Assembly (NCBI RefSeq): GCF_029227915.1
Contig: NC_079876.1
Coordinates: forward strand, 38,981,828-39,045,827
Length of the DNA: 64,000 nt
Source: Hydractinia symbiolongicarpus
Taxonomy: Eukaryota; Cnidaria; Hydrozoa; Anthoathecata; Hydractiniidae
Reading direction: 5' to 3'
Shown piece by piece: positions 38,462 through 49,130 of this stretch (its first letter is position 1; the number at the start of each line of letters is the position of its first letter). A model generated the notes under the pieces. That model searched no databases, was not told where the DNA came from, and was given only the letters and a program-made list of their open reading frames with translations. A program made the translations under genes and the position numbers.

Positions 38462-41400
38462 GAAATAATAATTTAAAAAATCGTTCGGGAAATGAGTTTA
38501 CACCCTGGGTAGTTTCTTTGTATACTTTTGACTATACGGGCCGAGTCCGGGATTTACGGGAAATCGCAGGTTTTCGTTTGCCGGCGATTAAACTTCTTTT
38601 ATTCAGCGTCTCATCAAAAATGAAAACATTTTTGAAAACTACAAGTTTCATCCGTTTTAGTGGTGAAAAAATAATTTAAAAAATCGTTCGGGAAATGAGT
38701 TTACTCCCTGGGTACTTTCTTTGTATACTTTTGACTATGCGGGCCGAGTCCGGGGTTTACGGGAAATGGCGGGTTTTCGTTTGCCGGCGATTAAACTTCT
38801 TTTATTTAGCGTCTCATCAAAAATGAAAACATTTTTGAAAACTACAAGTCTTACGCGTTTTAGTGGTGGAAAAATAATTTAAAAAATCGTTCTGGAAATG
38901 AGTTTACTCACAGGGTACTTTCTTTGTATACATTCGACTATACGGGCCAAGCCCGGGATTTACGGGAAATCGCGGGTTTTCGTTTGCCGGCGATTAAACC
39001 TCTTTCATTAAGCGTCTCATGAAAAATGAAAACATTTTTGAAAAGTACAAGTCTCATGCGTTTTAGTGGTGAAAAAAAAATTTAAAAAATCGTTCGGGAA
39101 ATGAGTTTACTTCCTGGGTACTTTCTTTGTATACGTTCGACTATACGGGCCAAGCCCGGGATTTACGGGAAATCGCGGGATTTCGTTTGCCGGCGATTAA
39201 ACCTCTTTTATTAAGGGTCTCATCAAAAATGAAAACATTTTTAAAAACTACAAGTCTCATGGGCTTTAGTGGTGAAATAATATCTTAAAAAATCGTTCGG
39301 GAAATGAGTTTACACCCCGGGTACTTTCTTTGTATACTTTTGACTATACGGGCCGAGTCCGGGATTTACGGGAAATCGCAGGTTTTCGTTTGCCGGCGAT
39401 TAAACTTCTTTTATTCAGCGTCTCATCAAAAATGAAAACATTTTTGAAAACTACAAGTCTCATGCGTTTTAGTGGTGAAAAAATAATTTAAAAAATCGTT
39501 TGGGAAATGAGTTTACTCCCTGGGTACTTTCTTTGTATACTTTTGACTATACGGGCCGAGTCCGGGATTTACGGGAAGTAGCGGGTTTTCGTTTGCCGGC
39601 GATTAAACTTCTTTTATTCAGCGTCTCATCAAAAATGAAAATATTTTTAAATACTACAAGTCTCATGGGCTTTAGTGGTGAAATAATAATTTAAAAAATC
39701 GTTCGGGAAATGAGTTTACACCCCGGGCACTTTCTTTGTATACTTTTGACTATACGGGCCGAGTCCGGGATTTACGGGAAATCGCAGGTTTTCGTTTGCC
39801 GGCGATTAAACTTCTTTTATTCAGTGTCTCATCAAAAATGAAAACATTTTTGAAAACTACAAGTCTCATGCGTTTTAGTGGTGAAAAAATAATTTAAAAA
39901 ATCGTTTGGGAAATGAGTTTACTCCCTGGGTACTTTCTTTGTATACTTTTGACTATACGGGCCGAGTCCGGGATTTACGGGAAATCGCAGGTTTTCGTTT
40001 GCCGGCGATTAAACTTCTTTTATTCAGCGTCTCATCAAAAATGAAAACATTTTTGAAAACTACAAGTCTCATACGTTTTAGTGGTGAAAAAATAATTTAA
40101 AAAATCGTTTGGGAAATGAGTTTACTCCCTGGGTACTTTCTTTGTATACTTTTGACTATACGGGCCGAGTCCGGGATTTACGGGAAGTAGCGGGTTTTCG
40201 TTTGCCGGCGATTAAACTTCTTTTATTCAGCGTCTCATCAAAAATGAAAATATTTTTAAATACTACAAGTCTCATGGGCTTTAGTGGTGAAATAATAATT
40301 TAAAAAATCGTTCGGGAAATGAGTTTACACCCTGGGTACTTTCTTTGTATACCTTTGACTATACGGGCCGAGTCCGGGATTTACGGGAAATCGCAGGTTT
40401 TCGTTTGCCGGCGATTAAACTTCTTTTATTCAGCGTCTCATCAAAAATGAAAACATTTTTGAAAACTACAAGTCTCATGCGTTTTAGTGGTGAAAAAATA
40501 ATTTAAAAAATCGTTCGGGAAATGAGTTTACTCCCTGGGTACTTTCTTTGTATACTTTTGACTATGCGGGCCGAGTCCGGGGTTTACGGGAAATCGCGGG
40601 TTTTCGTTTTCCGGCGGTTAAACTTCTTTTATTTAGCGTCTCATCAAAAATGAAAACATTTTTGAAAACTACAAGTCTTGCGTTTTAGTGGTGAAAAAAT
40701 AATTTAAAAAATCGTTCTGGAAATGAGTTTACTCACAGGGTACTTTCTTTGTATACATTCGACTATACGGGCCAAGCCCGGGATTTACGGGAAATCGCGG
40801 GTTTTCGTTTGCTGGCGATTAAACCTCTTTCATTTAGCGTCTCATCAAAAATGAAAACATTTTTGAAAACTACAAGTCACATGCGTTTTAGTGGTGAAAA
40901 AAAAATTTAAAAAATCGTTCGGGAAATGAGTTTACTTCCTGGGTACTTTCTTTGTTTACATTCGACTATACGGGCCAAGCCCGGGATTTACGGGAAATCG
41001 CGGGATTTCGTTTGCCGGCGATTAAACTTCTTTTATTCAGTGTCTCATCAAAAATGAAAACATTTTTGAAAACTACAAGTCTCATGCGTTTTAGTGGTGA
41101 AAAAATAATTTAAAAAATCGTTTGGGAAATGAGTTTACTCCCTGGGTACTTTCTTTGTATACTTTTGACTATACGGGCCGAGTCCGGGATTTACGGGAAA
41201 TCGCAGGTTTTCGTTTGCCGGCGATTAAACTTCTTTTATTCAGCGTCTCATCAAAAATGAAAACATTTTTGAAAACTACAAGTCTCATACGTTTTAGTGG
41301 TGAAAAAATAATTTAAAAAATCGTTTGGGAAATGAGTTTACTCCCTGGGTACTTTCTTTGTATACTTTTGACTATACGGGCCGAGTCCGGGATTTACGGG

Positions 41401-42500
41401 AAGTAGCGGGTTTTCGTTTGCCGGCGATTAAACTTCTTTTATTCAGCGTCTCATCAAAAATGAAAATATTTTTAAATACTACAAGTCTCATGGGCTTTAG
41501 TGGTGAAATAATAATTTAAAAAATCGTTCGGGAAAGGAGTTTACACCCTGGGTACTTTCTTTGTATACCTTTGACTATACGGGCCGAGTCCGGGATTTAC
41601 GGGAAATCGCAGGTTTTCGTTTGCCGGCGATTAAACTTCTTTTATTCAGCGTCTCATCAAAAATGAAAACATTTTTGAAAACTACAAGTCTCATGCGTTT
41701 TAGTGGTGAAAAAATAATTTAAAAAATCGTTCGGGAAATGAGTTTACTCCCTGGGTACTTTCTTTGTATACTTTTGACTATGCGGGCCGAGTCCGGGGTT
41801 TACGGGAAATCGCGGGTTTTCGTTTTCCGGCGGTTAAACTTCTTTTATTTAGCGTCTCATCAAAAATGAAAACATTTTTGAAAACTACAAGTCTTGCGTT
41901 TTAGTGGTGAAAAAATAATTTAAAAAATCGTTCTGGAAATGAGTTTACTCACAGGGTACTTTCTTTGTATACATTCGACTATACGGGCCAAGCCCGGGAT
42001 TTACGGGAAATCGCGGGTTTTCGTTTGCTGGCGATTAAACCTCTTTCATTTAGCGTCTCATCAAAAATGAAAACATTTTTGAAAACTACAAGTCACATGC
42101 GTTTTAGTGGTGAAAAAAAAATTTAAAAAATCGTTCGGGAAATGAGTTTACTTCCTGGGTACTTTCTTTGTTTACATTCGACTATACGGGCCAAGCCCGG
42201 GATTTACGGGAAATCGCGGGATTTCGTTTGCCGGCGATTAAACCTCTTTTATTAAGCGTCTCATCAAAAATGAAAACATTTTTAAAAACTACAATTCTCA
42301 TGGGCTTTAGTGGTGAAATAATAATTTAAAAAATCGTTTGGGAAATGAGTTTACACCCCGGGTACTTTCTTTGTATACTTGTGACTACACGTGGCGAGTC
42401 CGGGATTTACGGGAAGTCGCGGGTTTTCGTTTGCCGACGATTAAACTTCTTTTATTCAGCGTCTCATCAAGAATGAAAATATTTTTAAATGCTACAAGTC
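38462..42500 (+). repeat. Segmental duplication, copy 1 of the right-hand pair
   Basis: This run recurs at 43,126-45,970. The offset is 4,664 on the left (GGGTAGTTTC at 38,508 and 43,172; ACTATGCGGG at 40,561 and 45,225) and about 3,450 on the right. The difference equals the 1,216-bp tandem duplication that only this copy contains. Shared variants include GTTTCATCCG, GTCTTACGCG, GAAAAGTACAAG, TACGTTCGAC, AAGGGTCTCATC, AATATCTTAAAAAATC and GGAAGTAGCGGG. Confidence 0.82.
39806..42237 (+). repeat. Six-monomer unit tandemly duplicated (1,216 bp x2)
   Basis: Copies at 39,806-41,021 and 41,022-42,237 abut. Their shared variants are spaced exactly 1,216 bases apart: TTCAGTGTCTC, CTCATACG, GGAAGTAGCGGG, TATACCTTTGAC, the C-B cassette with the two-base deletion GTCTTGCG, CAAGTCACATG, and TTTGTTTACATTCG at 40,951 and 42,167. 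At the end, copy 1 reads GATTAAACTTCTTTTATTCAG and copy 2 GATTAAACCTCTTTTATTAAG, which fixes the junction at the GATTAAAC phase. Confidence 0.88.
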
Positions 42501-44569
42501 TCATGGGCTTTAGTGGTAAAATAATAATTTAAAAAATCGTTCGGGAAATGAGTTTACACCCCGGGTACTTTCTTTGTATACTTTTGACTACACGTGGCGA
42601 GTCCGGGATTTACGGGAAGTCGCGGGTTTTCGTTTGCCGGCGATTAAACCTCTTTTATTAAGCGTCTCATCAAAAATGAAAACATTTTTAAAAACTACAA
42701 GTCTCATGGGCTTTAGTGGTGAAATAATAATTTAAAAAATCGTTCGGGAAATGAGTTTACTCCCTGGGTACTTTCTTTGTATACTTTTGACTATACGGGC
42801 CGAGTCCGGGATTTACGGGAAGTAGCGGGTTTTCGTTTGCCGGCGATTAAACTTCTTTTATTCAGCGTCTCATCAAAAATGAAAACCTTTTTGAAAACTA
42901 CAAGTCTCATGCGTTTTAGTGGTGAAAAAAAATTTAAAAAATCGTTCGGGAAATGAGTTTACTTCATGGGTACTTTCTTTGTATACATTCGACTATACGG
43001 GCCAAGCCCGGGATTTACGGGAAATCGCGGGATTTCGTTTGCCGGCGATTAAACTTCTTTTATTCAGCGTCTCATCAAAAATGAAAATATTTTTAAATAC
43101 TACAAGTCTCATGGGCTTTAGTGGTGAAATAATAATTTAAAAAATCGTTCGGGAAATGAGTTTACACCCTGGGTAGTTTCTTTGTATACTTTTGACTATA
43201 CGGGCCGAGTCCGGGATTTACGGGAAATCGCAGGTTTTCGTTTGCGGGCGATTAAACTTCTTTTATTCAGCGTCTCATCAAAAATGAAAACATTTTTGAA
43301 AACTACAAGTTTCATCCGTTTTAGTGGTGAAAAAATAATTTAAAAAATCGTTCGGGAAATGAGTTTACTCCCTGGGTACTTTCTTTGTATACTTTTGACT
43401 ATGCGGACCGAGTCCGGGGTTTACGGGAAATGGCGGGTTTTCGTTTGCCGGCGATTAAACTTCTTTTATTTAGCGTCTCATCAAAAATGAAAACATTTTT
43501 GAAAACTACAAGTCTTACGCGTTTTAGTGGTGGAAAAATAATTTAAAAAATCGTTCTGGAAATGAGTTTACTCACAGGGTACTTTCTTTGTATACATTCG
43601 ACTATACGGGCCAAGCCCGGAATTTACGGGAAATCGCGGGTTTTCGTTTGCCGGCGATTAAACCTCTTTCATTAAGCGTCTCATGAAAAATGAAAACATT
43701 TTTGAAAAGTACAAGTCTCATGCGTTTTAGTGGTGAAAAAAAAATTTAAAAAATCGTTCGGGAAATGAGTTTACTTTCTGGGTACTTTCTTTGTATACGT
43801 TCGACTATACGGGCCAAGCCCGGGATTTACGGGAAATCGCGGGATTTCGTTTGCCGGCGATTAAACCTCTTTTATTAAGGGTCTCATCAAAAATGAAAAC
43901 ATTTTTAAAAACTACAAGTCTCATGGGCTTTAGTGGTGAAATAATATCTTAAAAAATCGTTCGGGAAATTAGTTTACACCCCGGGTACTTTCTTTGTATA
44001 CTTTTGACTACATGGGCCGAGTCCGGGATTTACGGGAAATCGCAGGTTTTCGTTTGCCGGCGATTAAACTTCTTTTATTCAGCGTCTCATCAAAAATGAA
44101 AACATTTTTGAAAACTACAAGTCTCATGCGTTTTAGTGGTGAAAAAATAATTTAAAAAATCGTTTGGGAAATGAGTTTACTCCCTGGGTACTTTCTTTGT
44201 ATACTTTTGACTATACGGGCCGAGTCCGGGATTTACGGGAAGTAGCGGGTTTTCGTTTGCCGGTGATTAAACTTCTTTTATTCAGCGTCTCATCAAAAAT
44301 GAAAATATTTTTAAATACTACAAGTCTCATGGGCTTTAGTGGTGAAATAATAATTTAAAAAATCGTTCGGGAAATGAGTTTACACCCCGGGTACTTTCTT
44401 TGTATACTTTTGACTATACGGGCCGAGTCCAGGATTTACGGGAAATCGCAGGTTTTCGTTTGCCGGCGATTAAACTTCTTTTATTCAGTGTCTCATCAAA
44501 AATGAAAACATTTTTGAAAACTACAAGTCTCATGCGTTTTAGTGGTGAAAAAATAATTTAAAAAATCGT

Positions 44570-44772
44570 TTGGGAAATGAGTTTACTCCCTGGGTACTTT
44601 CTTTGTATACTTTTGACTATACGGGCCGAGTCCGGGATTTACGGGAAATCGCAGGTTTTCGTTTGCCGGCGATTAAACTTCTTTTATTCAGCGTCTCATC
44701 AAAAATGAAAACATTTTTGAAAACTACAAGTCTCATGCGTTTTAGTGGTGAAAAAATAATTTAAAAAATCGT
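44570..44772 (+). repeat. Representative consensus-like 203-bp monomer
   Basis: This copy is close to the commonest sequence. It is 203 bp long with about 76 G+C (37%) and 12 CpGs, against about 7 expected from its 41 G and 35 C. In order it holds the anchor GGGAAATGAG; a dyad GTATA/TATAC (44605-44609 and 44618-44622) that includes the palindrome GTATAC; a dyad GATTT/AAATC (44636-44640 and 44646-44650); the palindrome GCCGGC (44665-44670); a 9-bp hairpin (44699-44720); and an A-rich end with GAAAAAATAATTTAAAAAAT. Because 203 is not a multiple of 3, reading frames rotate between copies, so this is not a coding repeat. The length is close to a nucleosome repeat, which is common for centromeric satellites. 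Confidence 0.9.
44699..44720. other. Monomer-internal hairpin, 9-bp stem and 4-nt loop
   Basis: The arms TCAAAAATG and CATTTTTGA are perfect reverse complements around an AAAA loop. The motif recurs in every monomer. The full 9-bp stem is kept where the right arm reads CATTTTTGA, and shortens to 7 bp in the frequent subtype reading CATTTTTAA. Subtypes with ATCTTTGA, ATTTCTGA or AAATATTTTTA weaken it. Short dyads that can extrude as non-B DNA are reported for many centromeric satellites; whether this one does so is inference. Confidence 0.75.
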
Positions 44773-45975
44773 TTGGGAAATGAGTTTACTCCCTGGGTAC
44801 TTTCTTTGTATACTTTTGACTATACGGGCCGAGTCCGGGATTTACGGGAAGTAGCGGGTTTTCGTTTGCCGGCGATTAAACTTCTTTTATTCAGCGTCTC
44901 ATCAAAAATGAAAATATTTTTAAATACTACAAGTCTCATGGGCTTTAGTGGTGAAATAATAATTTAAAAAATCGTTCGGGAAATGAGTTTACACCCTGGG
45001 TACTTTCTTTGTATACCTTTGACTATACGGGCCGAGTCCGGGATTTACGGGAAATCGCAGGTTTTCGTTTGCCGGCGATTAAACTTCTTTTATTCAGCGT
45101 CTCATCAAAAATGAAAACATTTTTGAAAACTACAAGTCTCATGCGTTTTAGTGGTGAAAAAATAATTTAAAAAATCGTTCGGGAAATGAGTTTACTCCCT
45201 GGGTACTTTCTTTGTATACTTTTGACTATGCGGGCCGAGTCCGGGGTTTACGGGAAATCGCGGGTTTTCGTTTTCCGGCGGTTAAACTTCTTTTATTTAG
45301 CGTCTCATCAAAAATGAAAACATTTTTGAAAACTACAAGTCTTATGCGTTTTAGTGGTGAAAAAATAATTTAAAAAATCGTTCTGGAAATGAGTTTACTC
45401 ACAGGGTACTTTCTTTGTATACATTCGACTATACGGGCCAAGCCCGGGATTTACGGGAAATCGCGGGTTTTCGTTTGCTGGCGATTAAACCTCTTTCATT
45501 TAGCGTCTCATCAAAAATGAAAACATTTTTGAAAACTACAAGTCACATGCGTTTTAGTGGTGAAAAAAAAATTTAAAAAATCGTTCGGGAAATGAGTTTA
45601 CTTCCTGGGTACTTTCTTTGTTTACATTCGACTATACGGGCCAAGCCCGGGATTTACGGGAAATCGCGGGATTTCGTTTGCCGGCGATTAAACCTCTTTT
45701 ATTAAGCGTCTCATCAAAAATGAAAACATTTTTAAAAACTACAATTCTCATGGGCTTTAGTGGTGAAATAATAATTTAAAAAATCGTTTGGGAAATGAGT
45801 TTACACCCCGGGTACTTTCTTTGTATACTTGTGACTACACGTGGCGAGTCCGGGATTTACGGGAAGTCGCGGGTTTTCGTTTGCCGACGATTAAACTTCT
45901 TTTATTCAGCGTCTCATCAAAAATGAAAACATTTTTAAAAACTACAAGTCTCATGGGCTTTAGTGGTGAAATAAT

Positions 45976-46057
45976 AATTTAAAAAATCGTTCGGGAAATG
46001 AGTTTACTCCCTGGGTACTTTCTCACTAAACTCATTTCCCGAACGATTTTTTAAATT
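45976..46057. repeat. Strand-switch junction J1 with 31-bp perfect inverted arms
   Basis: The left arm 45,976-46,006 ends GGGAAATGAGTTTA on the + strand. The right arm 46,027-46,057 begins TAAACTCATTTCCC. They are exact reverse complements over 31 bases. The 20-nt spacer 46,007-46,026 continues the left monomer (CTCCCTGGGTACTTTCT) and ends in CAC, which belongs to neither neighbouring monomer at that phase. CACTAAA also occurs elsewhere in the minus-strand monomer (CACCACTAAAACG), so it may be a template-switch scar. The array is + to the left and - to the right. An assembly error at a collapsed repeat is the main alternative. Confidence 0.9.
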
Positions 46058-46644
46058 TTTTTTTCACCACTAAAACGCATGAGACTTGTAGTTTTTACAA
46101 ATGTTTTCATTTTTGATGAGACGCTGAATAAAAGAAGTTTAATCGCCGGCAAACGAAAACCCGCGATTTCCCGTAAATCCCGGGTTGGTCCGTATAGTCA
46201 AAAGTATACAAAGAAAGTACCCAGGGAGTAAACTCATTTCCCGAGCGATTTTTAAAATTATTTTTTCACCACTAAAACGCATGAGATTTGTAGTTTTCAA
46301 AAATGTTTTCATTTTTGATGAGACGCTTAATGAAAGAGGTTTAATCGGCGGAAAACGAAAACCCGCGATTTCCCGTAAATCCCGGACTCGGCCCGTATAG
46401 TCAAAAATATACAAAGAAAGTACCCAGGGAGTAAACTCATTTCCCGAACGATTTTTTAAATTATTTTTCCACCACTAAAACGCATGAGACTTGTAGTTTT
46501 CAAAAATGTTTTCATTTTTGATGAGACGCTGAATAAAAGCAGTTTAATCGCCGGCAAACGAAAACCTGCAATTTCCCTAAATCCCGGACTCGGCCCGTAT
46601 AGTCAAAAGTATACAAAGAAAGTACCCAGGGAGTAAACTCACTT

Positions 46645-49130
46645 CCAGAACGATTTTTTAAATTTTTTTTTCACCACTAAAACGCATGTGACTTGTAGTT
46701 TTCAAAAATGTTTTCATTTTTGATGAGACGCTAAATGAAAGAGGTTTAATCGCCAGCAAACGAAAACCCGCGATTTCCCGTAAATCCCGGGCTTGGCCCG
46801 TATAGTCGAATGTATACAAAGAAAGTACCCTGTGAGTAAACTCATTTCCAGAACGATTTTTTAAATTATTTTTTCACCACTAAAACGCATAAGACTTGTA
46901 GTTTTCAAAAATGTTTTCATTTTTGATGAGACGCTAAATAAAAGAAGTTTAACCGCCGGAAAACGAAAACCGGCGATTTCCCGTAAACCCCGGACTCGGC
47001 CCGCATAGTCAAAAGTATACAAAGAAAGTACCCAGGGAGTAAACTCATTTCCCTAACGATTTTTTAAATTATTTTTTCACCACTAAAACGCATGAGACTT
47101 GTAGTTTTCAAAAATGTTTTCATTTTTGATGAGACGCTGAATAAAAGAAGTTTAATCGCCGGCAAACGAAAACCTGCGATTTCCCGTAAATCCCGGACTC
47201 GGCCCGTATAGTCAAAGGTATACAAAGAAAGTACCCAGGGTGTAAACTCATTTCCCGAACGATTTTTTAAATTATTATTTCACCACTAAAGCCCATGAGA
47301 CTTGTAGTATTTAAAAATATTTTCATCTTTGATGAGACGCTGAATAAAAGAAGTTTAATCGCCGGCAAACGAAAACCCGCTACTTCCCGTAAATCCCGGA
47401 CTCGGCCCGTATAGTCAAAAGTATACAAAGAAAGTACCCAGGGAGTAAACTCATTTCCCAAACGATTTTTTAAATTATTTTTTCACCACTAAAACGCATG
47501 AGACTTGTAGTTTTCAAAAATGTTTTCATTTTTGATAAGACGCTGAATAAAAGAAGTTTAATCGCCGGCAAACGAAAACCTGCGATTTCCCGTAAATCCC
47601 GGACTCGGCCCGTATAGTCAAAAGTATACAAAGAAAGTACCCGGGGTGTAAACTCATTTCCCGAACGATTTTTTAAATTATTATTTCACCACTAAAGCCC
47701 ATGAGACTTGTAGTATTTAAAAATATTTTCATTTTTGATGAGACGCTGAATAAAAGAAGTTTAATCGCCGGCAAACGAAAACCCGCTACTTCCCGTAAAT
47801 CCCGGACTCGGCCCGTATAGTCAAAAGTATACAAAGAAAGTACCCAGGGAGTAAACTCATTTCCCAAACGATTTTTTAAATTATTTTTTCACCACTAAAA
47901 CGCATGAGACTTGTAGTTTTCAAAAATGTTTTCATTTTTGATGAGACGCTGAATAAAAGAAGTTTAATCGCCGGCAAACGAAAACCTGCGATTTCCCGTA
48001 AATCCCGGACTCGGCCCGTATAGTCAAAAGTATACAAAGAAAGTACCCGGGGTGTAAACTCATTTCCCGAACGATTTTTTAAGATATTATTTCACCACTA
48101 AAGCCCATGAGACTTGTAGTTTATAAAAATGTTTTCATTTTTGATGAGACCCTTAATAAAAGAGGTTTAATCGCCGGCAAACGAATTCCTGCGATTTCCC
48201 GTAAATCCCGGGCTTGGGCCGTATAGTCGAACGTATACAAAGAAAGTACCCAGGAAGTAAACTCATTTCCCGAACGATTTTTTAAATTTTTTTTTCACCA
48301 CTAAAACGCATGAGACTTGTACTTTTCAAAAATGTTTTCATTTTTCATGAGACGCTTAATGAAAGAGGTTTAATCGCCGGCAAACGAAAACCCGCGATTT
48401 CCCGTAAATCCCGGGCTTGGCCCGTATAGTCGAATGTATACAAAGAAAGTACCCTGTGAGTAAACTGATTTCCAGAACGATTTTTTAAATTATTTTTCCA
48501 CCACTAAAACGCGTAAGACTTGTAGTTTTCAAAAATGTTTTCATTTTTAATGAGACGCTAAATAAAAGAAGTTTAATCGCCGGCAAACGAAAACCAGCCA
48601 TTTCCCGTAAACCCCGGACTCGGCCCGCATAGTCAAAAGTATACAAAGAAAGTACCCAGGGAGTAAACTCATTTCCCGAACAATTTTTTAAATTATTTTT
48701 TCACCACTAAAACGGATGAAACTTGTAGTTTTCAAAAATGTTTTCATTTTTGATGAGACGCTGAATAAAAGAAGTTTAATCGCCGGCAAACGAAAACCTG
48801 CGATTTCCCGTAAATCCCGGACTCGGCCCGTATAGTCAAAAGTATACAAAGAAACTACCCAGGGTGTAAACTCATTTCCCGAACGATTTTTTAAATTATT
48901 ATTTCACCACTAAAGCCCATGAGACTTGTAGTATTTAAAAATATTTTCATTTTTGATGAGACGCTGAATAAAAGAAGTTTAATCGCCGGCAAACGAAATC
49001 CCGCGATTTCCCGTAAATACCTGGCTTGGCCCGTATAGTCGAATGTATACAAAGAAAGTACCCATGAAGTAAACTCATTTCCCGAACGATTTTTTAAATT
49101 TTTTTTCACCACTAAAACGCATGAGACTTG
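46645..49130 (-). repeat. Inverted arm of the inverted duplication
   Basis: This is the mirror image of 42,900-45,580. Diagnostic complements include GGATGAAACTTG (48,714), GCGTAAGACTTG, CCCTGTGAG, GTACTTTTCAAAAATG, CGAACGTATAC, GAGACCCTTAAT, TTAAGATATTATTTC, CGCTACTTCCCG and CATGTGACTTG. Between this arm and the switch lie about 600 bases whose variants (ACTTCCAGAACG, GCAATTTCCCTAAATCC, ATTTTTCCACCAC) match the 36-38 kb class instead. The spacer between arms is therefore about 1.07 kb and is itself inverted for most of its length. Confidence 0.78.

Larger units (their letters stand above)
42900..45580 (+). repeat. Direct arm of an inverted duplication
   Basis: The ordered variants GGGTAGTTTC, GTTTCATCCG, C monomer with GTCTTACGCG, B with ACATTCGAC, GAAAAGTACAAG, TACGTTCGAC, AAGGGTCTC, AATATCTTAAAAA, GGAAGTAGCGGG, second C-B cassette and AAGTCACATG all reappear as reverse complements, in mirrored order, at 46,645-49,130. 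The minus arm is one monomer shorter (GGAAGTAGC monomers 406 bases apart there, 609 here). Arm edges are estimated from where variants stop matching. Confidence 0.8.
43126..45970 (+). repeat. Segmental duplication, copy 2; overlaps the inverted-duplication arm
   Basis: This is the partner of 38,462-42,500 without the six-monomer tandem gain, and it keeps GTCTTATGCG where copy 1 reads GTCTTGCG. Most of it also matches, in inverted order, the start of the minus block (46,645-49,130). So the same monomer series exists three times within 11 kb: twice direct and once inverted. Confidence 0.8.
1..46006 (+). repeat. 203-bp satellite array, block I (+ orientation)
   Basis: About 227 head-to-tail copies of a 203-bp monomer fill this block without a foreign insertion that I could find. 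The anchor GGGAAATGAGTTTAC recurs every 202-203 bases, and the sub-motifs GTATACTTTTGACTATAC, TTTGCCGGCGATTAAAC and GTCTCATCAAAAATG follow in fixed order. Small drifts from 203 come from 1-2 base deletions. Monomers differ by scattered substitutions and fall into subtypes that recur in ordered multi-monomer units, listed separately. The block is cut by the window start. It has no rRNA, tRNA or telomeric character, and I do not recognise the family. A role as (peri)centromeric satellite is inferred only from monomer length and organisation. Confidence 0.97.

Noticed and set aside
44601-44622. TTGTATAC...TTGACTATAC as a promoter
   Set aside because: It superficially resembles -35/-10 or TATA elements but is present in every monomer with no downstream gene; it is better described as a dyad in the repeat.
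44570-44772. CENP-B box in the monomer
   Set aside because: I checked both strands of the consensus for the TTCGnnnnAnnCGGG core. TTCGTTTGCCGGCG and TTCGTTCGGGAAAT do not fit the required A and CGGG positions, nor do the reverse-strand CCCG sites.
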